Below are positions 1 to 10,013 of a DNA stretch of 64,000 nucleotides, in pieces. The notes beneath the pieces were generated by a model. That model was not told the origin of the DNA. It searched no databases and saw nothing but the letters and a program-made list of their open reading frames with translations. The stretch comes from LBZV01 sp000993855 (lineage in GTDB: Bacteria > Patescibacteriota > Microgenomatia > Curtissbacterales > GWA2-41-24). The translations under genes and the position numbers were made by a program. The stretch spans positions 13,088 to 77,087 of the forward strand of contig CAZBKB010000005.1 of the NCBI GenBank assembly GCA_964492425.1, written 5' to 3'. The number at the start of each line of letters is the position of its first letter. Within the stretch, counting starts at the first letter, position 1.

Positions 1-137
1 AGAAGTGCTTATAAGCCAAATAAGCCAATATAAACCTTTTATTTTTAAAGGTTATATAATACCAATCATTATTTCGCTTACAATTTTGTCGCAATTAATA
101 TATTTATATAAACTTTCAATTTACTTTAAAAAAAATA
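1..137. other. Noncoding left edge
   Basis: No gene is visible. The stretch is AT-rich, with a short direct repeat (AAGCCAA near 13 and 23) and a 7-bp inverted repeat (AACCTTT at 33-39, AAAGGTT at 47-53). A weak promoter may lie at 86-112 (TTGTCG then TATAAA, 15 bp apart). The gene that precedes it is outside the window. Confidence 0.3.
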
Positions 138-692
138 ATGAAAGCTATTGAAGAAATAGGACAAAAAAAATTAGGTAGGTTCATCCTTTATTCAATATTA
201 GTGGTAATTTACCACGGAATCATAAATCATTTTCTTTATTTCTCTCCATTCAGAAAATATTTTTTAATCATTCTAGGTGCTCAAATTGGGACAGATTCAA
301 TTATTATGGATGTAAGATTTATTAATTGGCACCAAAAAGGTCCTCGTGGACTAACAATTAAGAGCAAATGCTTCGTTAGCGACGGGGTTATGATAGACCT
401 CTACGATTCAGTAAAACTTGGAAATAACGTGACTCTTGCTCAACGCGTACTGATACTAACGCATACAAATGTTGGTTATAAAGATCATCCTTTGCAGAGA
501 TATTTCCCTAAAAATTCAAAACCTGTTATTTTTAAAGACGGATCATTTATAGGTGCCAATTCGACAATATTACCGGGCGTGACAATAGGGAAAAACTCAT
601 TTGTAGCCGCCGGAAGTGTAGTAATAAAAAATGTACAATCAAACACCTTAGTAGCTGGAGTGCCAGCAGTTAAAGTAAGAAGAATTTCATGA
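138..692 (+). CDS. Hexapeptide-repeat acyltransferase (WbbJ/LbH type)
   Basis: This 184-aa protein has a hydrophobic N-terminal segment (about residues 15-45) followed by a left-handed beta-helix of hexapeptide repeats such as IGTDSI, LGNNVT and IGANSTILPGVTIG. The C-terminal part (AAGSVVIKN, VAGVPAVKV) is typical of sugar O-acetyltransferases. It probably acetylates a surface glycan or a lipid-linked intermediate, using acetyl-CoA, at the membrane. The next gene overlaps it by 4 bp (ATGA), so the two are probably co-translated. The family is clear; the acceptor sugar cannot be read from sequence. Confidence 0.85.
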   Translation: MKAIEEIGQKKLGRFILYSILVVIYHGIINHFLYFSPFRKYFLIILGAQIGTDSIIMDVRFINWHQKGPRGLTIKSKCFVSDGVMIDLYDSVKLGNNVTLAQRVLILTHTNVGYKDHPLQRYFPKNSKPVIFKDGSFIGANSTILPGVTIGKNSFVAAGSVVIKNVQSNTLVAGVPAVKVRRIS

Positions 693-1843
693 GACAAAGT
701 TTTATCTCCTCTAGAATTTTGTTTATCTACATAACATTCTTAATAATATATTCATCATTACAATTCATACTAATTTTACGACACAAAACATCATACTTAT
801 CAGACAGTCTTTTTTATAAACATCTATACCATCAGTTTCAGGGTGATAATTTTAATGATGCCTATCAAAAAGTTATTCACAAGCTAGATATATCTAGAGC
901 TACACAAATTGATTGGAATATCTTTTACAACGAAAACCAATACAGGGATACACTACAATATTTTTCTAAGAGGCCATTATATCCATTTTTTGCATATCTA
1001 ATAAATTCTGTGTTTAACAATGAACTTTTAGCGTTTACCATACCTATATTTGTTGCTTATATTGGTCTCATAATTACAATATTCATACTTTTTAAACAAG
1101 GATTAAATTACTTTTTTGCTTCGTTTGGCACATTTCTTTTTGTAAGTTTTTATCCCTTTTTAGATTTATCTACCTATTTTTTAACTGATACAATCGGTGC
1201 TTTTTTTTGGATGCTTCAAGTTGGATTTCTTTTTAAATTCATACAGAAAGGAAGTAGAAAATGGATTGTTTTATTCACTATAATGCTTGCAATTTCACTT
1301 ACAAATAGAGAGCAAAGTATTCTACTTCTTCCGATGCAAATTGCTTTATCAATTATTTTTTACAAACTAAAAATGAATCACTTCTTGCATGCGAGTGTAA
1401 AAATTACCATGATCAGTGCAGTAATAGTCTTTTGTTATCTTTTAATATCTATTCTTCAAGGGAACAAAACGTTATGGGATACTATACACTATACAATGAA
1501 CAATTATGGTTATTTTGATAACACCTATAGCGTTACTGAGACGTTATCTTACTTATTTAAACAAGTATACCTTCTGCATACTGTTTTTGTCAGAGATTTA
1601 ATATCACACCATATTTGGTCTCTTATTTCGACTTTTTCAATAGTAGGGACAGTGATTGCGTTAAAAAAAATAACCTTAATAAACACAACTTTCATATTAT
1701 CGGGATTAGCGTCATATTCTTTTGTCTTTTTATTCCCGGAATTAAGTTATCGATATTATTTCCCTGTAATAATTTCCATATGTTACTTTTGCTCCTATTT
1801 TTTATCTCATCTGGTAAATCTTTCTACGAAAGGAAGGGATTAG
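689..1843 (+). CDS. Multi-pass membrane protein, GT-C-like
   Basis: This 384-aa integral membrane protein has about nine or ten hydrophobic segments. After the first there is an extracytoplasmic loop of about 70 residues that includes SLFYKHLYHQ and ends near RPLYPFFAYL. This topology resembles lipid-linked-sugar glycosyltransferases of the GT-C fold, but no clear Asp-Glu catalytic pair was found. It sits among polysaccharide genes, overlaps the acyltransferase by 4 bp and abuts the methyltransferase with no gap. A role in surface-glycan assembly is inferred from context. A polymerase-like or purely structural membrane protein is also possible. Confidence 0.6.
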   Translation: MRQSFISSRILFIYITFLIIYSSLQFILILRHKTSYLSDSLFYKHLYHQFQGDNFNDAYQKVIHKLDISRATQIDWNIFYNENQYRDTLQYFSKRPLYPFFAYLINSVFNNELLAFTIPIFVAYIGLIITIFILFKQGLNYFFASFGTFLFVSFYPFLDLSTYFLTDTIGAFFWMLQVGFLFKFIQKGSRKWIVLFTIMLAISLTNREQSILLLPMQIALSIIFYKLKMNHFLHASVKITMISAVIVFCYLLISILQGNKTLWDTIHYTMNNYGYFDNTYSVTETLSYLFKQVYLLHTVFVRDLISHHIWSLISTFSIVGTVIALKKITLINTTFILSGLASYSFVFLFPELSYRYYFPVIISICYFCSYFLSHLVNLSTKGRD

Positions 1844-2407
1844 ATGTCGCTTACTTACATTCGAAACAAACTACGAAGCATCTCATTACCACTCCAGCTA
1901 ATAGACGAAAGTCTCCCCAGAAGAGGGACCATAGTAGATCTGGGTTGTGGGGAGGGAGTAATCGCCCATTATCTTGCCCAGAATCGTATGAGAAAAATTA
2001 TTGGAATAGACAAAAACGTAAAGAGACTTCCAAAATATAGTACAAGTAACCTTCAATTTAGACTTGACGATATTAGCAATTTAGATATTAAGAATATACA
2101 TGGCGCCATCATATCAGATGTTTTACACCATATAAATTTTAGGAAACAACCTTCAATCATAGAAAATATATTCAATCACATGAAAGTTGATGGCATTTTA
2201 ATTATAAAAGAAATTGACAAAGAGGAAGCTATAAGAAGCATCTTATCTCGTCTATGGGATCTTATTTTATATCCTAAAGAAAAAATCTATTTCTCCAAAT
2301 CCTCGGATTTAATGATCCAGATAAAAAAGGCAGGTTTTCGCGTCACCATAAAAAGACCATGCAGATTATTCCCAGGCTCAACCACTTTGTATATTTGTAA
2401 AAAGTGA
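1844..2407 (+). CDS. Class I SAM-dependent methyltransferase
   Basis: This 187-aa protein has the SAM-binding motif I VDLGCGEGVIAHYLA at about residues 31-45, an acidic residue after strand 2 (GIDKN), and SDVLHHI as the post-II motif. This is the Methyltransf_11/25 pattern. The start codon follows the previous stop directly. In this locus the likely substrate is a glycan sugar or a lipid-linked intermediate, but small-molecule substrates are equally compatible with the fold. The downstream gene begins inside its stop region, so it belongs to one transcription unit. Confidence 0.8.
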   Translation: MSLTYIRNKLRSISLPLQLIDESLPRRGTIVDLGCGEGVIAHYLAQNRMRKIIGIDKNVKRLPKYSTSNLQFRLDDISNLDIKNIHGAIISDVLHHINFRKQPSIIENIFNHMKVDGILIIKEIDKEEAIRSILSRLWDLILYPKEKIYFSKSSDLMIQIKKAGFRVTIKRPCRLFPGSTTLYICKK

Positions 2408-3942
2408 GTATCTTTATAAAAAAATTCTGGTTTGTAATTATTATTGCCATAATCTCAGTTACTTTAAGACTATTTAAACTAAATGATCTTTTCTATTTTT
2501 CCTACGATGAAGCGATTCCGGCCTTTGTCGGAAAGAATCTTTATCTGTTGCACAAATTACCGTTAATTGGGGGAGTAACACCATTTGGTTTTCACTTGCC
2601 GCCCTACTTTTATTGGCTCCTTTCCATATTGTTATCTCTGGGTAAGCTCCACCCCATTGCATGGGGAATTGCATCAGCATTTCTGTCAAGCATCACAATA
2701 ATTTTAATCTACATAGTTGGGAAAGATTTTTTTAACAAAAGGGTAGGACTTTACGCTGCCGTACTTTGGAGTTTTTCTTATATTGCAAATCTATACGACC
2801 GACACTTTTGGGCACTATATTGGGGACCTATTCTTACGCTGTCAACACTATTTTGTCTTAAAAAAATCATAAATGGAAACAGCAAATTTGTTATTCCTCT
2901 TTCTATAGCTTTTGTCTGGGCTATTGCAACCGATCCTTCTAATCTTGTCCTCATATTTTTGGCAATCACCGTGTATGTATTATATAGGGTCAAATTTAAA
3001 AAAACGGAATTGCTGGGGATATTAATTATTATCTTTTCACTTTTGCCGCTTATGTTCTTCGACCTTCGTCACAACTTTGCCAACACAAAACCCCTACTGC
3101 AATACCTAAAAGCACAAAAGACGGAATCCAGATTCGAAAATCAGGATATGTTGGACCGAACAGCGATTTTTGCCAATTCTTATACCAGATTAATTTATCC
3201 GTTCTCAGATAATGAAGTCGCAAAACAATATTCATATTGCACGTCATTTATAAACGAAAAATATCAAAATATTCCAATAGCCGTTAGTCTGTTCTCGCTT
3301 TTGGCACTCACGATTTTTATGCTCACCACGTTTAAAAATAAAAATGGAAATAAAAAAGTAATCATTTCTCTGCTCATAATGATTTACTTTTTGGGCATAC
3401 AAGCATACGGGGTTATGTTCAACGGTGACATTTTCGAACACTATATAACAGGGCTATTCCCTATATTTTTACTTATTGCCGCCTACTTCCTAAGCTATCT
3501 CCCTAAAAAGCTGGCATATGTCATTTTGGCTATTTTCATTACTGCCAACCTATATAAACTGTCTATTGCCCAAAATTCGCACGGCTTGCTGTATAAGAAG
3601 CAAGCAATAAAATTTGCCATGACGCAAGTAGGAGATAAAGATTTTTCACTTGAGTCGCTTTCCACATGCTGGAAATATTCTGGTTATCGTTACCTGTTTG
3701 CAGTATACGGCCGCGAACCCGTAAAAAGTTATGTCGATCCCAATTTTGGGCACCTATATGGCAGGACTCCAATTTCACCAACACATCCGGAAACTGTTAT
3801 AGCCTTCGTGACGCACGATTTTAAACAAGAAAACCGGGAGTTTTACGAAAAGTACGCCCTATATAAATCCCACTCAGTAACAGACGCTATATTTGGAAAC
3901 ATTGAAGTACTAATTATGGACAATAATTCCGGATGGTTTTAA
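2404..3942 (+). CDS. GT-C membrane glycosyltransferase (GT39/PMT-like)
   Basis: This 512-aa protein starts at a GTG that overlaps the previous stop. It has about twelve hydrophobic helices. The first is followed by a short loop containing FSYDEAIPAF, which fits the acidic catalytic loop-1 motif of GT-C enzymes such as PMT and ArnT. The C-terminal 110 residues form a soluble extracytoplasmic domain. It should move a sugar from a polyprenyl-phosphate donor on the outer face of the membrane. The minus-strand gene at 13092-14630 has the same length and architecture, so the two may be paralogues. Confidence 0.7.
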   Translation: MSIFIKKFWFVIIIAIISVTLRLFKLNDLFYFSYDEAIPAFVGKNLYLLHKLPLIGGVTPFGFHLPPYFYWLLSILLSLGKLHPIAWGIASAFLSSITIILIYIVGKDFFNKRVGLYAAVLWSFSYIANLYDRHFWALYWGPILTLSTLFCLKKIINGNSKFVIPLSIAFVWAIATDPSNLVLIFLAITVYVLYRVKFKKTELLGILIIIFSLLPLMFFDLRHNFANTKPLLQYLKAQKTESRFENQDMLDRTAIFANSYTRLIYPFSDNEVAKQYSYCTSFINEKYQNIPIAVSLFSLLALTIFMLTTFKNKNGNKKVIISLLIMIYFLGIQAYGVMFNGDIFEHYITGLFPIFLLIAAYFLSYLPKKLAYVILAIFITANLYKLSIAQNSHGLLYKKQAIKFAMTQVGDKDFSLESLSTCWKYSGYRYLFAVYGREPVKSYVDPNFGHLYGRTPISPTHPETVIAFVTHDFKQENREFYEKYALYKSHSVTDAIFGNIEVLIMDNNSGWF

Positions 3943-3976
3943 AGGCACATATTGTATACTCAACTAGCCACATCTA

Positions 3977-5215
3977 ATGCTTTCAACTTTAAAAGGATTA
4001 TACTTTTCAGACACAGGAAAAGACACGATTATCGTTTTTGCAAGTTCAGCTATCAATGTTTTGGCAGCTGGCATCTTTTTTATGCTCTCAGTAAGGATTC
4101 TGGGTCCGGCAAACTATGGTTTATTTGCAACAGTTGTTGCAACAGGACTACTTGTAGTCAGGTTAACTAATATAGGAATAGACACCGGAATCTTACGTTT
4201 TGCAAGCAAGGGCTCTGCAAGCAATAACGCGGTTCTTTCGCTGGCTTTAAAATCTTACCTCATGCTTGGCGCTTTGGTAGCAGTTATTGGTTTTGTACTT
4301 TCGCCACATATAGCAATTTTTTTAAAACAGCCTCAGATTACGAATCTTCTTCGTATTTCCCTGGGAGCAACAGTTTTTTTTCATTTAACAAATTTGTTTG
4401 TCGCTGGTCTTCAAGCAAACCACCAGTTTGTAAAATCATATATACCACTTATCTCGAATAATTTAATAAGGATAGTTTTGATATTATTAGGTGCCTATTT
4501 TTTCACCATTGGCCTACTCCAACTAACAATAATTTATTTTTCTGTAACTATAGCTTCCTCAGTAATAGGAAAATTGTTATTCCCTATAAGGCTTCAAAAA
4601 ACTGAGAAACAACTAGCCAGCGATTTTTTTAAATTTAATATCTGGATTGGCTTGGCACTTACAATAAGCGCGATTTCTTTTGATAATTACTTTTTGCTCA
4701 AATTAACTGGCCCTATCCAAACAGGTCTTTATGCAGCGCCGTTCAAAATTTTAAATTTTGTATACGAATTCGGCAGTAGCTTTACAAGGGTTCTAGCTTC
4801 TCGGTTCTCATCGTTTGACTCCAACCAAAAAGCGATTAAATTTTCCCAAAAAGCTTTCGCCTTTCCCATATTGCTTGCATGCGGGATGGTTTTTTTGATA
4901 ATACTAGCGAAGCCTGTAACTCAGTTAGTACTCGGAAGCGAATATCTTGAATCTGTCCAAATCTTAAGAATACTTTCCGTTGGCTTTATATTTTTCTTTC
5001 TTTCAACTGTTCCTAGTTCAATTATCCTTTATTATTTAGGCAAATCTTCTGTTTCTTTTTTTATAACATTGGTGAAATATACTCTATTTGCATTGCTGCT
5101 CTGGATGCTTGTGCCAACTCAAAAAGCTCAAGGTGCTGCAATATCTTTTACAATCGCGGAAATTGTATCACTGCTTCTTATGTCAGCCTACTCGTTCTAC
5201 AAAGTGCGAAAATGA
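3977..5215 (+). CDS. Wzx-like polysaccharide flippase (MOP superfamily)
   Basis: This 412-aa protein has about twelve hydrophobic helices. Its N-terminus (SSAINVLAAGIFFMLSVRIL, then GPANYGLF) is the classic polysaccharide-biosynthesis-protein signature of Wzx/RfbX flippases. It would translocate the lipid-linked oligosaccharide made by the neighbouring cytoplasmic glycosyltransferases to the outer face of the membrane. A MurJ-like role in lipid II flipping cannot be excluded, because no murJ is seen in the dcw cluster, but the sequence looks more Wzx-like. The next gene overlaps the stop by 4 bp. Confidence 0.85.
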   Translation: MLSTLKGLYFSDTGKDTIIVFASSAINVLAAGIFFMLSVRILGPANYGLFATVVATGLLVVRLTNIGIDTGILRFASKGSASNNAVLSLALKSYLMLGALVAVIGFVLSPHIAIFLKQPQITNLLRISLGATVFFHLTNLFVAGLQANHQFVKSYIPLISNNLIRIVLILLGAYFFTIGLLQLTIIYFSVTIASSVIGKLLFPIRLQKTEKQLASDFFKFNIWIGLALTISAISFDNYFLLKLTGPIQTGLYAAPFKILNFVYEFGSSFTRVLASRFSSFDSNQKAIKFSQKAFAFPILLACGMVFLIILAKPVTQLVLGSEYLESVQILRILSVGFIFFFLSTVPSSIILYYLGKSSVSFFITLVKYTLFALLLWMLVPTQKAQGAAISFTIAEIVSLLLMSAYSFYKVRK

Positions 5216-6630
5216 AACTAGAAAAATTTTTAGATAAGCACACTGTAATTATCTTTGTTTTATTACTCCTAACTCACTTCATTTTTCTAATTAATACAAA
5301 ATTCACTCTATGGCCGGAGATGATGGTCTATCCCTATTTAACAAATAACGGGTTTGATCTTTATACAGATTTAATAAATCCTTACCCACCCTCTTTTATC
5401 TTTTTTTTGTCACAATTTTCTAAACTATTTAATTACTCGATAACAAGTTATCAATTATTAACATGGACAATAATAATATTTATAGATTTAATAATCTTCC
5501 TTCTGACTCAAAAAATTTTTAAAAAATATTATTTATCAATCACATCTTCAATTTTCTTCACATTTTTTTCAATTCCGTTTGGGATAAATCAATTATGGTT
5601 CGATCTTATTCAAACGCCTTTAATACTTTTCTCAGCATACAATTTTTATCTTTTTATAAAAGAAAAAAAACTTCAAAACCTAGATTTATCAGTACTTTTT
5701 GCGCTTGCAGCGTTTTTTATAAAGCAGCAAAGTATCTGGCTCATCATTTTTTACGTTTTTGTTGTTTGGATTATTTATAAACGAAAAACATTACCATTGT
5801 TTTTAAAAATTAAAAAAACTTACGTATTTCTCGTTTTGGCAGTTATTGTACATTTGCTGCTATTTTTAAAATTTAAAACACTTCCCGATTTCTTATTTTG
5901 GGTTATTTATTTTCCATTTTTTAAGGCATCGTCAATGCCCGGTTATCTTTCTCTTCCGACACTGAGGCAGCTTTTAACTATATCTGGATTGGCTTTATTT
6001 TTTCTTCCTGTGGCAACAATCAAAAAAAGAGAATTTAAAATAATTCTTCTAAGTTCACTCCCACTCATGCTTTTTGCTTACCCGAGATTTGATTACTTCC
6101 ATGTTATTCCGGCCCTTGCAGTCCTATCGCTTCTTGTTGGAAAAAATATTCAGCTGGTTCTGAACTCATCACTAGTTGTAAAAATAGTTGTGACTACTGC
6201 AACAGTTATGTTATTAGTTTTTAACACACGTTTTTTAAGCAACAACTGGACCACGGAAATAAGATTTTTTGAAAATGATATATTGGCAAGTGCCAGCATG
6301 ATCTCCATATTCACCAGCGAACAAGATAAAATTTATATCCAAAACGGACCGGACCAGTTATTGCCGCTAGCACTTCGCCTACCGCCCAAACCCTGGATAG
6401 ACGAGTTTCCCTGGTATCTGGAAAATAACACTTACCAACAAAGGGTAACGTCAGCACTAAAAAATGAAAAAGTAAAATTCATAGTTTATAAGGAATATTC
6501 ATACGATGGGCAGTACGAACTTGGTTCATACATCCCACAAGAAATCGCCTCCTATGCCAATAACAACTACGAAAAGTATATTCAGTTATCCGGTGGGCTC
6601 TGGCTAAATAAAAGAAAGTCCTTTAATTAA
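5212..6630 (+). CDS. GT-C-like multi-pass membrane protein
   Basis: This 472-aa protein has one N-terminal helix, then an extracytoplasmic loop carrying WPEMMVYPY and DLINPYPPSF. About nine more helices and a soluble C-terminal tail of about 120 residues follow. The acidic residues in loop 1 and the PPS motif parallel the HPPL motif of GT39 proteins, so a lipid-linked-sugar glycosyltransferase is the best guess. It is one of the most AT-rich genes of the locus and is translationally coupled to the flippase by ATGA. Substrate and linkage are unknown. Confidence 0.6.
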   Translation: MKLEKFLDKHTVIIFVLLLLTHFIFLINTKFTLWPEMMVYPYLTNNGFDLYTDLINPYPPSFIFFLSQFSKLFNYSITSYQLLTWTIIIFIDLIIFLLTQKIFKKYYLSITSSIFFTFFSIPFGINQLWFDLIQTPLILFSAYNFYLFIKEKKLQNLDLSVLFALAAFFIKQQSIWLIIFYVFVVWIIYKRKTLPLFLKIKKTYVFLVLAVIVHLLLFLKFKTLPDFLFWVIYFPFFKASSMPGYLSLPTLRQLLTISGLALFFLPVATIKKREFKIILLSSLPLMLFAYPRFDYFHVIPALAVLSLLVGKNIQLVLNSSLVVKIVVTTATVMLLVFNTRFLSNNWTTEIRFFENDILASASMISIFTSEQDKIYIQNGPDQLLPLALRLPPKPWIDEFPWYLENNTYQQRVTSALKNEKVKFIVYKEYSYDGQYELGSYIPQEIASYANNNYEKYIQLSGGLWLNKRKSFN

Positions 6631-6667
6631 ATCGGACCTTCTGATATATTCAAAAACAGCTGACATC

Positions 6668-7744
6668 ATGGCCAACATTGCGTTTATAAGTTTTTATTCT
6701 GGGGTTGTAGACAGGGGAGTTGAAACTTTCGTACACGAATTAGCAGATAGACTCTCAAAAAAACACAAAATAACAATTTTCCAGGCCGGTAGCACAATAA
6801 ATAATCCTGCGGTAAGAACTTATCAAATAATTTCCAACGCAAAAATACCAAAATCCACTATCAACCCTTTGGCAAAAATATATCTGGATCCGCAATCGTT
6901 AAAAATACTCTTATTCACGACGAAAGCAATACCAAAACTAATGAGAGGAAAATACGACTTGATAATTCCACTAAATGGTGGTTGGCAGGTTGCAATATGT
7001 AAACTGCTCTCGGCTTTTATGAATTTTAAAATTATGGTTACAGGACAGGCAGGAATTGGCAGTGACGATGCTTGGAATTTATTTTTTCATCCCCACATTT
7101 TTATCGCGCTCACAAAGGCCCAGACCAGTTGGGCTAAAAAATTAACAAATGAAGTAAAAATATCTAATATCCCCAACGGTGTCGACCTTTCTAAATTTCA
7201 TCCTAAAATTATGCCCAAAAAAATCAATCTTCCAAAGCCAATCATTGTATGCGCATCAGCATTGGTACCATACAAAAGAATAGACCTGACAATAAAAGCC
7301 GCTGCAAAAGCCAACCTAAGCCTACTTTTGTTGGGTGATGGGCAAGACCATGGTTCTTTAGATACACTCGGCAAACGTCTCCTAAAAAATAGGTACTTGA
7401 GACTCGTGGTGCCTCATTCAGAAATCCCTCGCTACTTCAGGGCAGGCAATATCTTTAGCCTAGTATCAAAAACAGAAGCCTTTGGAATCTCGTATATAGA
7501 AGCTTTAGCATGTAACTTACCCGTGGTTTGTACCAACGATGAATCCCGGGCAGAAATTATCGGCGACGCAGGAATTTTAACTTCGCCCCAGGACATCGAC
7601 ACTTATGCAAAAGATTTAAAAATTGCCGCAAATACCAATTATCGCAATAAACCTTACAACCAGTCGCTAAAATTCTCGTGGAATAAAATAGCTGAACTTT
7701 ACGAAAGGGAAATTAGGGATTTGACTAGCGGTAAAAATATATGA
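6668..7744 (+). CDS. GT4 family glycosyltransferase
   Basis: This 358-aa GT-B enzyme has the N-terminal VDRGVETFVHELADRL, where the acceptor domain normally carries GG.E, and an inter-domain IPNGVD at about residue 176. Its C-terminal EAFGISYIEALACNLP is the EX7E nucleotide-sugar binding motif. It is a retaining cytoplasmic glycosyltransferase that adds a sugar from an NDP donor to the lipid-linked glycan. A 37-bp gap separates it from the gene upstream; the GT2 gene downstream overlaps its stop by 4 bp. The donor sugar is unknown. Confidence 0.85.
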   Translation: MANIAFISFYSGVVDRGVETFVHELADRLSKKHKITIFQAGSTINNPAVRTYQIISNAKIPKSTINPLAKIYLDPQSLKILLFTTKAIPKLMRGKYDLIIPLNGGWQVAICKLLSAFMNFKIMVTGQAGIGSDDAWNLFFHPHIFIALTKAQTSWAKKLTNEVKISNIPNGVDLSKFHPKIMPKKINLPKPIIVCASALVPYKRIDLTIKAAAKANLSLLLLGDGQDHGSLDTLGKRLLKNRYLRLVVPHSEIPRYFRAGNIFSLVSKTEAFGISYIEALACNLPVVCTNDESRAEIIGDAGILTSPQDIDTYAKDLKIAANTNYRNKPYNQSLKFSWNKIAELYEREIRDLTSGKNI

Positions 7745-8571
7745 CTGTTTCAGTAATAATACCTGTGTATAACGAAGAGAAGTTGATTGCACAGTGCCTG
7801 GCGTCCCTAGAAAAACAGTCGGTAAAAAATATAGAAATTATTGTTGTCGATGATGGCTCGACAGACTCATCAAAATCAATTGCAAAAAAATTTGATATTA
7901 CAATACTAAAACAGCACCACAAGGGTCCTGGAAATGCCAGAAACCTTGGAGCAAAAAATGCCAAAGGGGAAATACTCGTTTTTGTCGATGCCGATATGAC
8001 TTTTGACAAGCATTTTATTCGTGATTTAACCAAACCAATCTTCGAAAAAACAGCAATTGGTACCTTTTCAAAAAACGAGATGGTGGCAAATAAAAACAAC
8101 AGGTGGTCGGTTTGTTGGAATATAAATAGAAATGTGCCAAAGGATAGGATGCTCTCAGAAAGTTACCCAAATGAAGCGCCGGTTTACAGGGCCATTCTAA
8201 AAAGTGAATTCGATAAAGTTAACGGTTTTGAAACTTCTGGCGCTTATACAGACGATTGGTCGTTATCGGAAAAACTGGGTCAAAAATCCACAATTGCTCC
8301 AGGCGCCATTTACTACCACTCTAATCCGTCAACGGCTCGCGAAGTATGGCTCCAGGCAAGGTGGATAGGAAAGAACAAATTTTTAACTGGGAGCGCAATG
8401 CGAAAGGTAAAATCAATATTTATTTACAGTTTGCCAATGTCACTGCCCATTGCAATATATAAGGCAATACTCAGGCGTTATCCACTTTTTATTTTTTTTA
8501 AACTTTTATATGACATGGCCATCACGTTCTCTGTAGCCGAATCATTTTTCACAAAGGTGAAATTTAGATGA
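7741..8571 (+). CDS. GT2 family glycosyltransferase
   Basis: This 276-aa GT-A enzyme begins with SVIIPVYNEEKLIAQCL and contains VVDDGSTD at about residue 37 and the metal-binding DXD as FVDADM at about residue 82. A C-terminal hydrophobic stretch suggests membrane association. These are standard features of inverting GT2 enzymes that transfer sugars onto polyprenyl-linked or membrane-bound acceptors. It is coupled to the genes on both sides by 4-bp ATGA overlaps. The donor sugar cannot be predicted. Confidence 0.9.
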   Translation: MTVSVIIPVYNEEKLIAQCLASLEKQSVKNIEIIVVDDGSTDSSKSIAKKFDITILKQHHKGPGNARNLGAKNAKGEILVFVDADMTFDKHFIRDLTKPIFEKTAIGTFSKNEMVANKNNRWSVCWNINRNVPKDRMLSESYPNEAPVYRAILKSEFDKVNGFETSGAYTDDWSLSEKLGQKSTIAPGAIYYHSNPSTAREVWLQARWIGKNKFLTGSAMRKVKSIFIYSLPMSLPIAIYKAILRRYPLFIFFKLLYDMAITFSVAESFFTKVKFR

Positions 8572-10013
8572 GTGCAAAACTACTAATTTTAATAATATCA
8601 GCATCAATCCTATTAAGGCTTGTGGTAATTAATCAAAGCCTATGGCTCGATGAAGGGATAAGCGTAAGCGTAGCCAGCAATTTAAGCTACAGTGCCATAA
8701 TAACAGATTTTTCCCCAGGTGATTTTCACCCCCCATTGCATTATCTTATTCTTAAGCTTTTCATAGACATTCTTGGCCTGTCAGAATTATCAGCCAGGTT
8801 GCCTTCCATACTTTTTGGCTCATCTACTGTGCTGGTTGTATATTTATTGGCAAAAAAACTTTATGACACAAGGACTGCTTTAACAGCGGCGGCGCTCCTG
8901 GCAACATCTCCACTGCATATTTTCTACTCACAAGAGGCAAGGATGTATTCTCAGGCAACACTCTTCTCACTTACATCACTGTATTTTTTTGTTTCAATTC
9001 TTCAAAAGGACAAGTTTGCCAATTGGATTGGCTTCATAAGCTCCCTCGTGCTCGCGTTGTATACGGATTACATCCCAGGCTTCTTGCTCCCAGCGTACAT
9101 GGCATATTTATTATTTTTTAGAAAAAAACTCAATAAAACCACGATTAAATCCTTCGTCCCCGCATTCATATTAATATTTGCCTCTTTGTTGCCCTGGGCA
9201 GGCATATTTTACAATCAGTTGAGCATTGGTCTTTCGCTTTCAACTACATCTCCACAGTGGTACGGCGTCATTGGATCTGCCACGCCCAAAGATTTAGGTT
9301 TGGTTTTTATTAAATTCATTATCGGACAGATTTCAGTTGATAATAACCTTACCTATTTGCTGCTTTTCCTGCCGATTGGCTTGTATGTCATCTTCTTAAT
9401 CATCATTTCATTTTTACGTATGAGTGTAACCAGATCAACACTATGGTTTTATCTGCTTCTACCAGTGACCTTATCCTTTTCGGTTTCACTTTTTATACCA
9501 GCCTTTTCCTATTTTAGATTGCTATATGTTTTACCTGCTCTTTATGTCATATTGGCATCAGCCATCAATAATCTTCATTGGACAAAACCAACGATATTCA
9601 TGCTGACGCTTATGCTCGCAGTCAACCTTTTTTCAACGACAATTTACCTTAGGAATACAAAATTTCAAAGAGAGGATTGGAGATCGGCAACATCCTATAT
9701 CAAGGAAAATAAAACCGACAACTCACTTGTTCTTTTCGAATCCAACTATGTGATTAGTTCCTTCGATTACTACAATCGAAGCGAAGTGGAGGCGATAGGA
9801 GTTTTAGATAGTTTTAGCCCGAACCCGGACAAGGTGTCGGATAACGTTAAAACTGCTATCGCTGGAAAAAACAAATTATTCCTGTTCCAATACCTGTCAC
9901 CGATTTCCGATCCGCAAGGTATCGTATTCCAATCCCTCATAGAGAATGGATTCAAAAACACAGGTACTAAAGATTTTAGAGGGGTTGGATTCGTTTATGA
10001 ATTTACAAAATAA
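8568..10013 (+). CDS. GT39/ArnT-like membrane glycosyltransferase
   Basis: This 481-aa polytopic protein has the clearest GT-C signature in the window. LWLDEG follows the first helix and carries the catalytic acidic residues, DFHPPLHYL is in loop 1, and SPLHIFYSQEARMYS is the conserved second motif. It resembles PF13231 (PMT_2) enzymes, which use polyprenyl-phosphate sugars on the outside of the membrane. The methyltransferase that follows starts inside its 3' end. It probably decorates the exported glycan or a surface protein. Confidence 0.8.
   Translation: MSAKLLILIISASILLRLVVINQSLWLDEGISVSVASNLSYSAIITDFSPGDFHPPLHYLILKLFIDILGLSELSARLPSILFGSSTVLVVYLLAKKLYDTRTALTAAALLATSPLHIFYSQEARMYSQATLFSLTSLYFFVSILQKDKFANWIGFISSLVLALYTDYIPGFLLPAYMAYLLFFRKKLNKTTIKSFVPAFILIFASLLPWAGIFYNQLSIGLSLSTTSPQWYGVIGSATPKDLGLVFIKFIIGQISVDNNLTYLLLFLPIGLYVIFLIIISFLRMSVTRSTLWFYLLLPVTLSFSVSLFIPAFSYFRLLYVLPALYVILASAINNLHWTKPTIFMLTLMLAVNLFSTTIYLRNTKFQREDWRSATSYIKENKTDNSLVLFESNYVISSFDYYNRSEVEAIGVLDSFSPNPDKVSDNVKTAIAGKNKLFLFQYLSPISDPQGIVFQSLIENGFKNTGTKDFRGVGFVYEFTK

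Noticed and set aside
1615..2040. Plus-strand ORF of 141 codons bridging two genes
   Set aside because: It overlaps the membrane protein and methyltransferase genes in another frame, and the product is low complexity with no domain.
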